Source: Bacteroidaceae bacterium (GTDB taxonomy: Bacteria; Bacteroidota; Bacteroidia; Bacteroidales; Bacteroidaceae). From it: 64,000 nucleotides of DNA. Every line of letters begins with the position of its first letter. The stretch's first letter is position 1. The stretch lies in the NCBI GenBank assembly GCA_017962495.1, contig JAGCVH010000030.1, positions 1 through 64,000 on the forward strand. The letters run 5' to 3'. Shown here piece by piece: positions 55,484-64,000 of the stretch. Below the pieces are notes generated by a model. It saw nothing but the letters and a program-made list of their open reading frames with translations. It did no database searches and was not told the DNA's origin. Both the position numbers and the translations under genes were made by a program.

Positions 55484-55491
55484 CAAATTTA
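55484..55491 (-). promoter_or_regulatory. Possible -7 box upstream of the large secreted-protein operon
   Basis: TAAATTTG on the - strand, about 77 nt before the start codon at 55406. No good -33 box is seen. Confidence 0.35.
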
Positions 55492-55522
55492 GAAAAAAAC
55501 ATTGAAAAACGTAGCACACACA

Positions 55523-55556
55523 TTAAAAAAAAGAGTCTTGCATGAGCAAAACTCTT
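55523..55556 (-). terminator. Terminator of the HAD-type hydrolase gene
   Basis: The stem AAGAGTCTTGC (55531-55541) / GCAAAACTCTT (55546-55556), with one G-U pair, has a 4-nt loop. On the - strand it is followed by a run of eight T residues. Confidence 0.85.
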
Positions 55557-55586
55557 CTTTTTAACATTCTATAACGGCAATTAACA

Positions 55587-56006
55587 TTATATCTGCCACC
55601 ATTTTTTCTTTGGTTTTTCCTTTCTTTGACCCAAACCTTCGAGCAACAATTCTTCATAGGTCTTTCCGTCGTGAATCATCTGGTATATGACACCCCAATC
55701 GGGCAAACCTCCGACATTACGATCGTCGATGAACATGTCAACCTTTAGCTTACGACTATAGGAAACGTTCTTCTCCACATCCTCCTCAGGGAAATCCTTA
55801 TTGACGGCATAAAACTCCACACCACGCTTGCGACACCACTCAACGGCCTCATCAAGCGTGCGCCCCTGACGGACAGTCCACAAAATGAACTGATGGCCTT
55901 CATCGATGAGCATCTTCAACGTCTGGGTGGCAAAGGGCTGTTCACTACCAATCTCTGGATAACGGTCTTGTACTATGGTACCGTCAAAATCTACTGCAAT
56001 AATCAT
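55587..56006 (-). CDS. HAD-superfamily hydrolase, small BT0820-like type
   Basis: A 139-residue cytoplasmic phosphohydrolase of the HAD fold. Catalytic Asp6 and Asp8 are in AVDFDGTIV; motif II is WTVRQGRTLDE; the C-terminal acidic motif is MFIDDRNVGG. It lacks a large cap domain, so it may act on bulky substrates. The structure-solved small HAD of Bacteroides (BT0820) has similar size; substrate unknown. It lies 68 bp after the rny stop. Confidence 0.85.
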   Translation of the reverse strand: MIIAVDFDGTIVQDRYPEIGSEQPFATQTLKMLIDEGHQFILWTVRQGRTLDEAVEWCRKRGVEFYAVNKDFPEEDVEKNVSYSRKLKVDMFIDDRNVGGLPDWGVIYQMIHDGKTYEELLLEGLGQRKEKPKKKWWQI

Positions 56007-56074
56007 GAACGGGGGTTAATTACGAATTAGGAATTAGAAGATATTTGACACTTGACATTTGACATCCGCCCTAA

Positions 56075-57631
56075 TCACTTTGCATAACTTACGGAACGGA
56101 CCTCGCGAATAACAGTAATCTTAACTTGTCCGGGATAAGTCATTTCATTCTGAATCTTAGTAGCAATCTCATCGGAAAGTTTTTCTGTCTCCTGGTCTGA
56201 AATCTTGTCGGCGCCAACAATCACGCGCAATTCACGACCTGCCTGGATGGCATAAGTCTTCGTAACACCAGGATAGGACATAGCAATGTTCTCAAGATCC
56301 TTGAGACGCTTGATATAGGCTTCTGCAATCTCACGACGTGCGCCCGGACGAGCACCACTGATGGCATCGCACACCTGAACGATGGGTGCAATGAGGGTCT
56401 CCATCTCCATCTCCTCGTGATGGGCACCAATGGCATTGCAGATATCGGCCTTCTCCTTATACATCTCGGCAAGCTTTGCACCGTAGAGTGCGTGAGGTGT
56501 CTCGGGATCTTCATCGGGCACCTTGCCAATGTCGTGGAGCAAGCCTGCACGCTTGGCCTTCTTGGGATTAAGTCCAAGTTCACTGGCCATGACCGCACAA
56601 AGGTTTGCCGTTTCACGCGAGTGCTGAAGCAGGTTCTGACCATAAGAGGAACGATACTTCATCTTACCAATCAAGCGAATAAGCTCGGGGTGAAGGCCAT
56701 GTACACCAAGGTCAATGGCTGTGCGCTTACCCGTTTCCATGATTTCTTCATCGATTTGCTTCTTAACCTTGGCCACAACCTCCTCAATGCGGGCGGGATG
56801 AATGCGACCATCGGCTACGAGCTGGTGGAGTGAAAGACGGGCAATCTCACGACGAACAGGGTCGAAACCACTAATGACAATGCTTTCGGGCGTATCATCA
56901 ACAACAATCTCTGTGCCAGTTGCGGACTCAAGGGCACGAATGTTTCTACCCTCACGACCTATCACGCGACCCTTGATGTCATCGTTCTCGAGATGGAAGA
57001 CGGTGACACTGTTCTCAACGGCCGTTTCCGTGGCTACGCGTTGGATAGTCTGGATGACGATGCGCTTGGCTTCTTTATTGGCCGTCATCTTAGCTTCATC
57101 CATGATGTCGTTGATGTATGCCTGTGCCTGTGTTTTGGCCTCATCCTTCAGGCTTTCGACAAGGCGCTCACGCGCCTCTTCAACGCTGAGTCCGGAGATT
57201 TCCTCGAGACGAGTGCGTTCTTGCTCGAGCAGGCTATCACTGCGTTCCTGCAATTCATGCTCGCGATGCTCAAGAAGGTTTTGCTGTGTTTCAAGACGCT
57301 GGCGAGTAGTCTCTATCTCCTGCTTACGACGATTAAGTTCATCTTGACGTTGGTTGAGACTCTGTTCGCGTTGTTTTACGCGATTCTCGCCTTGTTGGAT
57401 TTGTTGATTGCGTTGTTGTACTTCCTTCTCCAACTCAGCCTTTTTGTTGAGGAATTTTTCCTTGACCTCCAATAACTTCTTTTGTTTAATGACTTCGGCC
57501 TCTTGCTCGGCTTGCTGGCGAGCTTGTGCCTCGACGGACTTCAGTTTGCTTGGCATGAGAACACGGAAGAAATATATCGCCCAAGCCCCAATAATAACCA
57601 AAGCAATGACAACAGCTATTATGTATGCCAT
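56075..57631 (-). CDS. rny: Ribonuclease Y
   Basis: Membrane-anchored endoribonuclease starting mRNA decay. The 518-residue protein has an N-terminal membrane helix (about 2-25), a long Gln/Glu/Arg-rich coiled coil (about 30-185), a KH domain (about 212-275) with [19 protein letters not shown], and an HD domain (about 335-430) with [14 protein letters not shown] and the His-containing [10 protein letters not shown]. The C-terminal region resembles other RNase Y proteins. It follows zapA after a 121-bp structured spacer. Confidence 0.97.
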   Translation of the reverse strand: MAYIIAVVIALVIIGAWAIYFFRVLMPSKLKSVEAQARQQAEQEAEVIKQKKLLEVKEKFLNKKAELEKEVQQRNQQIQQGENRVKQREQSLNQRQDELNRRKQEIETTRQRLETQQNLLEHREHELQERSDSLLEQERTRLEEISGLSVEEARERLVESLKDEAKTQAQAYINDIMDEAKMTANKEAKRIVIQTIQRVATETAVENSVTVFHLENDDIKGRVIGREGRNIRALESATGTEIVVDDTPESIVISGFDPVRREIARLSLHQLVADGRIHPARIEEVVAKVKKQIDEEIMETGKRTAIDLGVHGLHPELIRLIGKMKYRSSYGQNLLQHSRETANLCAVMASELGLNPKKAKRAGLLHDIGKVPDEDPETPHALYGAKLAEMYKEKADICNAIGAHHEEMEMETLIAPIVQVCDAISGARPGARREIAEAYIKRLKDLENIAMSYPGVTKTYAIQAGRELRVIVGADKISDQETEKLSDEIATKIQNEMTYPGQVKITVIREVRSVSYAK

Positions 57632-57676
57632 GATGTTCTTTTTGTTGTTATAAAGTTGTTATTAATATAAATAAAA

Positions 57677-57733
57677 CGCTCCTCAACCTCAGGCTGACAG
57701 ATATAAATCCATCAGCACAGCGATTTAGGTGCG
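57677..57733 (-). ncRNA. Structured spacer RNA between zapA and rny (candidate)
   Basis: On the - strand an outer stem CGCACCT/AGGAGCG (57733-57727 with 57683-57677, one A-A mismatch) encloses an inner hairpin CTGATGGAT/ATCTGTCAG. TTTTATTTATATT follows. It may be a composite terminator of the zapA operon or a small RNA. The place beside zapA matches the usual location of 6S RNA, but the 121-bp spacer is too short for a full 6S RNA, so I do not call it that. Confidence 0.35.
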
Positions 57734-57752
57734 TTGTGTGAATCTAGTTAAC

Positions 57753-58046
57753 TTAATGAAGCGATTGCTCCACCTTGGTAATGAGTGCTTTGATAGCGTC
57801 CTCAACGGGCGCAGGATCATTTTCCTCTTCCATCCGTTTGAGTCGAACTGCGACGTCAAGCGCCATCATAAGCATGTACATTTCGTTGCCCTGGTCAGGA
57901 TACTTGGATGCATAGAAGTTAAAGCGACTGTTAATGAGTTTTTCTGCCTCACGGTAGATGTATTCATCATCACGCGCCACAACCATAGGTAAAATGCGGT
58001 TTCCAAACTTCAGGGTTATCGATAGTTTATCGCTCTTATTGGGCAT
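57753..58046 (-). CDS. zapA: Cell division protein ZapA
   Basis: Promotes FtsZ filament bundling at the Z ring. The 97-residue length is typical. The N-terminal part shows ITLKFGNRILPMVVARDDE and 'EKLINSRFNFYASKYPD', with the family's tetramer coiled-coil in the C-terminal half (EMYMLMMALDVAVRLKRME). Start 13 bp downstream of a coiled-coil partner-like gene. Confidence 0.9.
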   Translation of the reverse strand: MPNKSDKLSITLKFGNRILPMVVARDDEYIYREAEKLINSRFNFYASKYPDQGNEMYMLMMALDVAVRLKRMEEENDPAPVEDAIKALITKVEQSLH

Positions 58047-58059
58047 GGAGGTAAGTTAT

Positions 58060-58353
58060 TTATGCTTTCAGGAGAGCGATACATTTATCCACATCTCGCA
58101 CCAGGCGGTTGATTTTCTGTCGAGCATTGCGTGTATCGCTATCGCTAAGCTCCAGAATACGTGCCACCTTTAGATTGTCGTATTGCGCCTTCAATTCTTG
58201 TTTCTGGCACTCAAGTTCTACAATCTGGCCATCACGCTCGGCAATAGTTGCTTCCAAGCCTCGACATTGCTCACGCAGGTCTTCATCCTGCTCGAGGAGT
58301 TGCCGAATCCGAGTCTCAAGTAACTGTATGAGTTCGTGCTCTTTAGCGGTCAT
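58060..58353 (-). CDS. Small coiled-coil protein next to zapA (ZapB-like position)
   Basis: A 97-residue cytoplasmic protein, nearly all heptad-like coiled coil (LIQLLETRIRQLLEQDEDLR onward). It has no further domain. Proteins of this kind lie directly upstream of zapA in many Bacteroidetes; a role in Z-ring organisation like ZapB is inferred from size, coil and neighbour only. Confidence 0.75.
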   Translation of the reverse strand: MTAKEHELIQLLETRIRQLLEQDEDLREQCRGLEATIAERDGQIVELECQKQELKAQYDNLKVARILELSDSDTRNARQKINRLVRDVDKCIALLKA

Positions 58354-58425
58354 TTTGTATAAACTTTCTGCAATCTGCTCACAAAAATAGTAATTTCTTC
58401 GCTTTCGACAAAATTTTTTCAGAAA

Positions 58426-59055
58426 TTACTTCTTATCATCCTCGATTTTGTTGCGCGGTTCTTTTTTGGCAAGCATCAGCAATGTGTGGGCAAATTCCAC
58501 TATCCACTGCTCGCTATAGCCCAATGTTGCTTGCGCACGACGTATGGCAACCACACTGCGACGCATGGCTTCATCCTTCCAATTGTTCTTGTTCAAGACG
58601 TCATTGACAGTCTTTTCTGTCATCTGGCGCAAGGCCTTGTGGAAGAATGAGGGAAGACGAAGTTTCCATTGCATCAGTTGACCCATGGACATCATCAGGT
58701 TTTGACTAAAGTCTTGGAAAACAAGAAAATAACTCTGAACCTCATTAACCGAGCGACAACGCTTCTTCAAACTCTCGTCAATCTCCTTAAAAAAGTTGTC
58801 ACTCATCCCATACATTTCGGTGAGCATCTTTTGACACTTCTTTTTTTCACCCAAGCCCAGTTTGTTGTTCACCGTCGGAACTTTGAGTGTTTGCTTGAAG
58901 AGTCTAAGATCGGGGAAAACAGCCAAATTGGAGATGCCCAAACGCGAAGCCATGGATGCCTGATAATATACTCGAACGAGGGTCATGTAATCTTCCATGC
59001 CCCCAATTTTTACTTGATTGGTTTTACGACCAAAAATCTTACCTAAAAATGACAT
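58426..59055 (-). CDS. Conserved hypothetical protein (209 aa)
   Basis: I do not recognise a named family. From ATG 59055 the product is 209 residues, helical and basic, with no signal peptide. N-terminus MSFLGKIFGRKTNQVKIGG could be amphipathic. Repeated Lys/Arg-rich helices follow (LGLGEKKKCQKMLTEMYGM, and a Met-rich 'NLMMSMGQLMQWKLRLP'). An in-frame ATG at 59235 would add 60 residues of intergenic-like sequence. It lies between the division genes and the polysaccharide genes on the same strand; its function cannot be inferred. Confidence 0.75.
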   Translation of the reverse strand: MSFLGKIFGRKTNQVKIGGMEDYMTLVRVYYQASMASRLGISNLAVFPDLRLFKQTLKVPTVNNKLGLGEKKKCQKMLTEMYGMSDNFFKEIDESLKKRCRSVNEVQSYFLVFQDFSQNLMMSMGQLMQWKLRLPSFFHKALRQMTEKTVNDVLNKNNWKDEAMRRSVVAIRRAQATLGYSEQWIVEFAHTLLMLAKKEPRNKIEDDKK

Positions 59056-59143
59056 TTTGTTTATTGTAGTTTTATTGATTCTATATAATGTTAAAGTTTT
59101 ATGATTACAATTCAATGTAGTAATAGTCGAAAAGAATTGGCAA

Positions 59144-60559
59144 TTAATAGGCATTTTCATTCTTGCCAAAAAGTGTGTTGACCAGCGTACGCCATATGAT
59201 GCGAATATCGAGCCAGAAATTCCAATTCTCGACATACCAAATGTCGGCCTTTATGCGACCTTCCATATCTTCCAAATCACGTGTCTCGCCCCGGAAGCCA
59301 TTCACCTGGGCCCATCCTGTAATACCTGGCTTCACCCAATGGCGTACCATATATTTATTTATAAGATGAGCATACTCTTCAGTGTGAGCCAACATATGGG
59401 GACGCGGACCAACCAAACTCATGCTTCCCAAAAACACATTGACAAATTGGGGCAATTCGTCAATGTTGGTTCGACGCATAAAGTCACCAAATGGGAATTT
59501 TCGTTGATCGTGCTCAGTGGCTTGCAACGTGTCAGCCTGATCATTAACATGCATCGAACGGAACTTATAGCAATTAAAGATGGTGCCATTTAACCCGTTG
59601 CGCTTCTGAATAAAAATTACAGGACCTGGACTTTGTCGCTTGATAATAATGGCTACTACGACATAGATAATGGGGAAGAACGTGAGCAGGAAGAAAGAGC
59701 TTACCACCAAATCCAGTATGCGCTTTATCAAGCGATTTTCAAACACACGAAGCGGTTCGCGACGAGGATAAAGCAAAATAGTACTACCCACATGCATTAC
59801 ATGCATATTACGGCGCAGAAAACTTAAATAAACGGGCTGGGCATAGAAGCGTACCAGATGGTTCTCGCAATACTTGTATAACGCTATCAAATTTTCTTTC
59901 GACATACGGGCCATCGTGCAATAAACTGCATCCACATACTTGTGTGTCTGTAAAAATGGCAATACGTCGTCAGTCCCTCCCAAGGTTGGAACTTTTTCCA
60001 TATTCGTAGGTTCATCCGAAAATATGCCCAAAATCTTATAGCCGAACTCTCGATTTTTCATGTATTCATACAAGTCTTGCATTTCATCAACATGTCCTAC
60101 AAATATGACATGCCGACCATTGCGACCTCGCCTACGAAAAGAGCGGATAGCATATAAGGTTAACAAACGGTCTATCGTGAGAACGGCCCAGAACACACCT
60201 GCGAAAGTCAGCAGAAGAATACGCGCTATGGCTTCAGTCTTCAAGAGGAATAGTACAGCAAAGAACAGAATGATATGAGCCAAGGCTAACTGAAAAGCAC
60301 GCTCAACCACCTTGTCACCACGTGTTGTTCGCTCAAAAAGGAGTACAGGGAAAAAGAAAGTCATCGGCAAATAGCAAAGGACTGCCGTGACAAGATAAGT
60401 TTGTAAGTCGACACCATTGTTCACCGAAGGATTGACGGATTCATAAAAATAGTAACAACCTACAAGACAAAGGCACATCAGCAAAATATCGATGACGGAA
60501 GTCAGCAATTTAAGTAACCGAGACTCCTCAATATCAAATTTTCTCATATTTCCACGCAT
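59144..60559 (-). CDS. Undecaprenyl-phosphate sugar phosphotransferase (WbaP/WcaJ-type)
   Basis: Long-form priming transferase, 471 residues. Five hydrophobic segments (about 15-135, and 278-305) flank a CoA-binding-like middle domain (about 145-275), and the catalytic sugar transferase domain (about 280-471) shows NCYKFRSMHVN, RRTNIDELPQFVNVFLGSMS and LVGPRPHMLAH. VKPGITGWAQVNGFRGETRD is the C-terminal signature. It loads glucose-1-P or galactose-1-P onto undecaprenyl phosphate. Divergent from the Wzc-type kinase gene, with a shared 168-bp spacer. ATG 60559 or ATG 60547 may be the start. Confidence 0.93.
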   Translation of the reverse strand: MRGNMRKFDIEESRLLKLLTSVIDILLMCLCLVGCYYFYESVNPSVNNGVDLQTYLVTAVLCYLPMTFFFPVLLFERTTRGDKVVERAFQLALAHIILFFAVLFLLKTEAIARILLLTFAGVFWAVLTIDRLLTLYAIRSFRRRGRNGRHVIFVGHVDEMQDLYEYMKNREFGYKILGIFSDEPTNMEKVPTLGGTDDVLPFLQTHKYVDAVYCTMARMSKENLIALYKYCENHLVRFYAQPVYLSFLRRNMHVMHVGSTILLYPRREPLRVFENRLIKRILDLVVSSFFLLTFFPIIYVVVAIIIKRQSPGPVIFIQKRNGLNGTIFNCYKFRSMHVNDQADTLQATEHDQRKFPFGDFMRRTNIDELPQFVNVFLGSMSLVGPRPHMLAHTEEYAHLINKYMVRHWVKPGITGWAQVNGFRGETRDLEDMEGRIKADIWYVENWNFWLDIRIIWRTLVNTLFGKNENAY

Positions 60560-60675
60560 TCCTTTAATTATGCAAAATTATACATAAAACTCCATACACG
60601 CAACGATTTGGGCACAAAAACTTATCTTAAATAGTGTTTTTCGCTGCAAGATTTCCTCAATTGGAATAAAAGACG

Positions 60676-60683
60676 TATCTTTG
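60676..60683 (+). promoter_or_regulatory. -7 box of the Wzc-type kinase promoter
   Basis: TATCTTTG at 60676-60683 followed by CGCGAAATT; leader to the ATG at 60728 is about 38 nt. The spacer between the two divergent polysaccharide genes is otherwise AT-rich. Confidence 0.75.
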
Positions 60684-60727
60684 CGCGAAATTATGCAATG
60701 AATCAAAAAACCTAAAACTGAATAGTT

Positions 60728-63169
60728 ATGGCAGATTATGTTTTGAATGACGTTAACGAAGAAGAAGAATCATCAAGTTTTAACCTTCGGTCCATCATTA
60801 CTCTTATATACCTTAATTGGTATTGGATTTTGTTGTCGGCCATCGTTTGCTATGCAGGAGCAAAGCTTTATCTCCGATACACACCTCCCACCTACTCTGC
60901 AGACATGAAAGTCTTCATCAAGGAGCAAGGTACCACTAAGCGTAGTAGTAGTGTGGCCACCCTTGAAGAACTAGGAGTAATCTCTACAACCAGCGGATTT
61001 GGTAACGAGATGGAAATCCTGGCGAGTACGGCAATTGCTGCACGTACTGTGCAAACTCTAAAGCTTTACACATCCTATCGTATGGAGGGCCGTGTCATCG
61101 ACCAAGAGCTTTACAAGAATTCCCCCATTATCGTGGACTTGGCTGAAGCGAATCTGCGTGACCTAAAAACACGTATCAATCTTATTATTACACGCAAGAA
61201 TGGAGGAATACATGTTGAAGGCAATATTGGCGGTGCAAACTCATTCACCCATGACATAAAAGACTTGCCTGCAACCGTTCCAACGGCTGTTGGTCCACTC
61301 ATCTTCCAGCGCAATGCCGGATACAAGATGCCCGATGACCGAAAGTTGTTCGTCACAATTGATCCCGTTATCAACGCAGGTCGTCGATATGCAGGAAAGC
61401 TTGTGGTGTCAGGAGGTCGTGAAGGCATTAGTGTCGCCACGGTTCGCATGGTCGACACACAAATGGATCGTGCCCTCGACTATCTGGGCGAAATATTAAA
61501 CAGCTACAACGATGATGCTAACGATGACAAGAATGCAGTGGCTGACAAGACTCGCAAGTTCATCGATGATCGTATTGCTGTCATTCGTCGTGGACTCGAC
61601 TCCACAGAAGCAAATCTTGAGTCATACAAACGCAGTCACGAACTCATCAATCTAGCCAATAATGCCACATCGGCCCTCTCTGGAAGCCAAAGTTATCAGA
61701 AAGAGCAGGTGAACATGCAGACCCAACTGACATTGCTCAAATCACTCATTGACTATGCTAGCAACCCCAGCAATATGCGCCAGATCATTCCCTCAAACCT
61801 GGGATTGAGCAACGCTCAATTGGCATCAAGCATCGACCAGTACAACAGCATCGTGCAAGAACGCAATCGATTGCTAAAAACCTCTAGCGAATCAAATCCC
61901 ACCGTGGCTCGACTCACAGCTCAACTCGAAGACCTCTGGCCTGCCATCGGCACATCATTGCGCACACTTTATCAAGACCTTTTGGTCCAAAAGTCGAGTA
62001 TTGACAATCAGTACCAAATGTACAGCAGTCGTGTTTCAAGCACGCCAACTCAAGAGCGTGTATTGGGCAATATCGACCGTCAGCAGGAGATTCAGTCAAG
62101 TCTTTATTTGATGCTCTTGCAGAAACGTGAACAGAACTATATTTCCATGGCTTCGGAAGCCTCAAAGGCTCGAATCATTGATGCGCCCAAACCCCTTGGG
62201 AAAGTTTCGCCCGACAGTCGAAAGATTATCATGGGAGCAGTTGCTCTTGGATTAATTCTCCCCATTATCTTGCTCTTCCTCTTAAGTCTGATGAGATATC
62301 GCATCGAAGGCCGTAACGACATTGAGCAACTGACCAAACTTCCCATCTTGGCAGATATTCCTTTGGCAAAGGTGGAGAAAGACAGTGCTGGTATTGTTGT
62401 CAACAAGAACAAGAACGGTATGATGGAGGAGGCATTCCGTGGTTTGCGCACCAACTTGCGCTTCGTCTTGCCTGACCCGGAAAAGGTTGTTGCTGTTACT
62501 TCTTGTATTCCTGGTGAAGGAAAGACCTTCGTCGCAAGTAACTTGGCCATGTCTCTTGCTTTGCTTGGCAAACGAGTCCTGATCATAGGTCTTGACATCC
62601 GTAAGCCACGATTGGCAGAGATGTTCAAAATGGAAGACCGCAAGAAGGGTATCACCTCATTCCTCGTTCTCGAGAAGCCCGACTACGAATTGCTGGAGAA
62701 TCAGATTTCGAACAGTGGATTTGACAAGAATCTCGACATCCTGCCCGCAGGTGTCATTCCTCCAAACCCCACGGAACTTATCTCACGCCATGTGCTTGAC
62801 GACGCCATCAACTATCTGCGTACCAAATATGACTTCATCGTACTCGACACGCCACCTATCGGACTTGTAAGTGACACGTTGGAACTGGCACGCACAGCCG
62901 ATGCCACCGTCGTCGTAACTCGTGCAGACTATAGTATCAAGGCTAACTTCGAAATGATTAATGCCATCAGCAAAGATCAGAAATTACCAAAGGTTAACCT
63001 CGTACTCAATGGTATCGACCTGAAGAAGAAGAAGTACGGTTATTACTATGGTTATGGCAAGTATGGTTCCTATGGCAAGAGTGGCAAGTATGGATATTAT
63101 GGCAAATACAGCCACTATGGTCACTATGGCGTGTATGGAAACTATAATAGTGATAGTACAAATGACTAA
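60728..63169 (+). CDS. Wzc-type polysaccharide tyrosine autokinase
   Basis: Polysaccharide co-polymerase fused to a BY-kinase, 813 residues. N-terminal Wzz domain with a membrane helix (about 29-50) and periplasmic coiled region (about 290-480); second helix at about 500-522. The kinase domain (about 540-755) has Walker A in CIPGEGKTFVASN (Lys599), Walker A' IIGLDIRKPRL (Asp623) and Walker B FIVLDTPPIGLVSD. The last 45 residues carry about 15 tyrosines in YG pairs, the autophosphorylation cluster. Phosphorylation controls oligomer state and export. It is followed by a Wzi-like gene after 3 bp. Confidence 0.95.
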   Translation: MADYVLNDVNEEEESSSFNLRSIITLIYLNWYWILLSAIVCYAGAKLYLRYTPPTYSADMKVFIKEQGTTKRSSSVATLEELGVISTTSGFGNEMEILASTAIAARTVQTLKLYTSYRMEGRVIDQELYKNSPIIVDLAEANLRDLKTRINLIITRKNGGIHVEGNIGGANSFTHDIKDLPATVPTAVGPLIFQRNAGYKMPDDRKLFVTIDPVINAGRRYAGKLVVSGGREGISVATVRMVDTQMDRALDYLGEILNSYNDDANDDKNAVADKTRKFIDDRIAVIRRGLDSTEANLESYKRSHELINLANNATSALSGSQSYQKEQVNMQTQLTLLKSLIDYASNPSNMRQIIPSNLGLSNAQLASSIDQYNSIVQERNRLLKTSSESNPTVARLTAQLEDLWPAIGTSLRTLYQDLLVQKSSIDNQYQMYSSRVSSTPTQERVLGNIDRQQEIQSSLYLMLLQKREQNYISMASEASKARIIDAPKPLGKVSPDSRKIIMGAVALGLILPIILLFLLSLMRYRIEGRNDIEQLTKLPILADIPLAKVEKDSAGIVVNKNKNGMMEEAFRGLRTNLRFVLPDPEKVVAVTSCIPGEGKTFVASNLAMSLALLGKRVLIIGLDIRKPRLAEMFKMEDRKKGITSFLVLEKPDYELLENQISNSGFDKNLDILPAGVIPPNPTELISRHVLDDAINYLRTKYDFIVLDTPPIGLVSDTLELARTADATVVVTRADYSIKANFEMINAISKDQKLPKVNLVLNGIDLKKKKYGYYYGYGKYGSYGKSGKYGYYGKYSHYGHYGVYGNYNSDSTND

Positions 63170-63172
63170 ATC

Positions 63173-64000
63173 ATGAAAAGAATAGCAATAGCGTTTGCAT
63201 TCCTTTTTCCGTTAGGTCTGTCTATCATTGAAGCCCAAATCAGTAGGCTTGGGGATGGAATTCAATATAAAGCCGAGATTCAAGGTGCTGTAGGCAAGGG
63301 AGACAATGCACCTTTCTGGTTTACCAATAACCGCTATGGTCTGGGAACCACAGAAATGAATAGTGGTCTTTTGCGAGCATCCCTCCTTCGCGATGTAGAA
63401 GAAGACAGTTTGCGCAATTGGCGCATCGGATATGGAATTGACCTTGTTGGGGCTATAAACTACAACAGCAATTTTGTTTTGCAACAGCTTTATGCCGACT
63501 TCCAATACAAGGCAATCCGATTGAGTGTGGGACAAAAAGAACGCTCCTTGGAATTGAAAAACCAACGTTTATCGAGTGGAGGCCTGACAACTGGCATCAA
63601 TACACGTCCTTTGCCTCAAATACGATTGGAACTCCCAGATTTTTGGATTATTCCACGCACTAAGAATTGGTTGGCATTGAAGGCGCACATTGCCTATGGT
63701 GCATACACCGACAATCGATGGCAACGCAGTTTCACCGAAGGAACTGAGTTCATTCGTACTGCAAACTCCTTCTATCACTCCAAAGCTGGATTCTTACGAA
63801 TAGGGAATGAAGAGAAGTTTCCTGTTACACTTACCGGTGGCATAGAAATGAGTTGCCAGTTTGGTGGTGAGGCATGGAACTTGCGAGACCGTGCCGACCA
63901 TGCAGGGGCTGAAGACTTCGATCCTCATCAGAAGCTTAATAGTGGCATAAAATCTTTCTGGCATGCCTTCATCCCCAGTGGAGATGACGTTAACGATGGT
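63173..64000 (+). CDS. Capsule assembly Wzi-like outer-membrane protein (cut by window end)
   Basis: An open frame from ATG 63173 runs past the window edge, with 276 codons visible. The signal peptide is about 1-23 (SIIEAQ). The sequence shows barrel-type alternating strands and the Wzi-family phrases APFWFTNNRYGLG, LQQLYADFQYKAIRLSVGQK and SSGGLTTGINTRPLPQIRLE. Wzi-family proteins help attach or assemble surface polysaccharide. It follows the Wzc-type kinase gene by 3 bp, indicating a shared transcript. Confidence 0.88.
   Translation, partial: MKRIAIAFAFLFPLGLSIIEAQISRLGDGIQYKAEIQGAVGKGDNAPFWFTNNRYGLGTTEMNSGLLRASLLRDVEEDSLRNWRIGYGIDLVGAINYNSNFVLQQLYADFQYKAIRLSVGQKERSLELKNQRLSSGGLTTGINTRPLPQIRLELPDFWIIPRTKNWLALKAHIAYGAYTDNRWQRSFTEGTEFIRTANSFYHSKAGFLRIGNEEKFPVTLTGGIEMSCQFGGEAWNLRDRADHAGAEDFDPHQKLNSGIKSFWHAFIPSGDDVNDG

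Noticed and set aside
57632..57752. Full-length 6S RNA
   Set aside because: The spacer is only 121 bp and does not show the long closing stem and central bubble of 6S RNA.

Overview
The window reads as a chromosomal segment of a Bacteroidales bacterium, most likely a Prevotella-like member of the Prevotellaceae. Supporting signs are promoters of the Bacteroidetes form (a -33 TTTG-like box and a -7 TAnnTTTG box), few Shine-Dalgarno sequences, a tmRNA encoding the tag GENNYALAA, BspA-type leucine-rich repeat and DUF5689/DUF4831/DUF3256/DUF6359 proteins, dockerin-like and T9SS-like C-terminal tails, GH84 hexosaminidase and type B L31. No phage, transposase or CRISPR array is visible. The species cannot be fixed from the sequence alone.

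Layout: 0-6 kb holds tRNA-Ser(GGA), an exbB / 4-TM protein / exbD / exbD energy-transduction operon, then an Lrp-folA-thyA-rRNA methyltransferase run. 6-15 kb carries a 1720-residue BspA-like surface protein, an AspT/YidE-type transporter, a secreted endonuclease I, then truA, a DMT transporter and a DUF3256 protein. 17-20.5 kb has a HerA-like ATPase, a nuclease lipoprotein and L31. 20.8-30 kb looks like a cell-surface nucleic-acid or phosphate-scavenging region: a lipoprotein with four near-identical OB-like modules, a DUF5689 lipoprotein, a TonB-dependent-receptor-like barrel, a secreted EEP-family phosphodiesterase and a GH84 enzyme, with two further secreted nucleases nearby. 30-38 kb is housekeeping: fbaA, tRNA-Thr, DUF4831, nnrD, hpt, adk, obg, pgeF, a stand-alone AICAR transformylase and ssrA.

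38.9-49.3 kb is an exopolysaccharide/capsule locus (priming sugar transferase, six-SLBB export protein, Wzz, flippase, polymerase, pyruvyl transferase, then surface lipoproteins and a convergent Wza-type lipoprotein). 49.4-55.4 kb encodes two very large secreted proteins with T9SS-like tails. 55.6-59.1 kb carries a HAD-type hydrolase, rny, zapA, a ZapB-like coiled coil and a conserved hypothetical. 59.1-64 kb returns to polysaccharide work: a second priming transferase, a Wzc-type tyrosine autokinase and a Wzi-like protein cut by the window edge.

The most unusual non-coding signal is a family of intergenic tandem arrays with a 22-bp period and a CCTnAGG core, found after the rRNA methyltransferase gene (5829-5990), after the HerA-like gene (19051-19167) and upstream of ssrA (38364-38539). 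A second 22-23-bp periodic family with CAA(G/T)CATG starts occurs at 38566-38653 and 11550-11663. I know of no described function for either.
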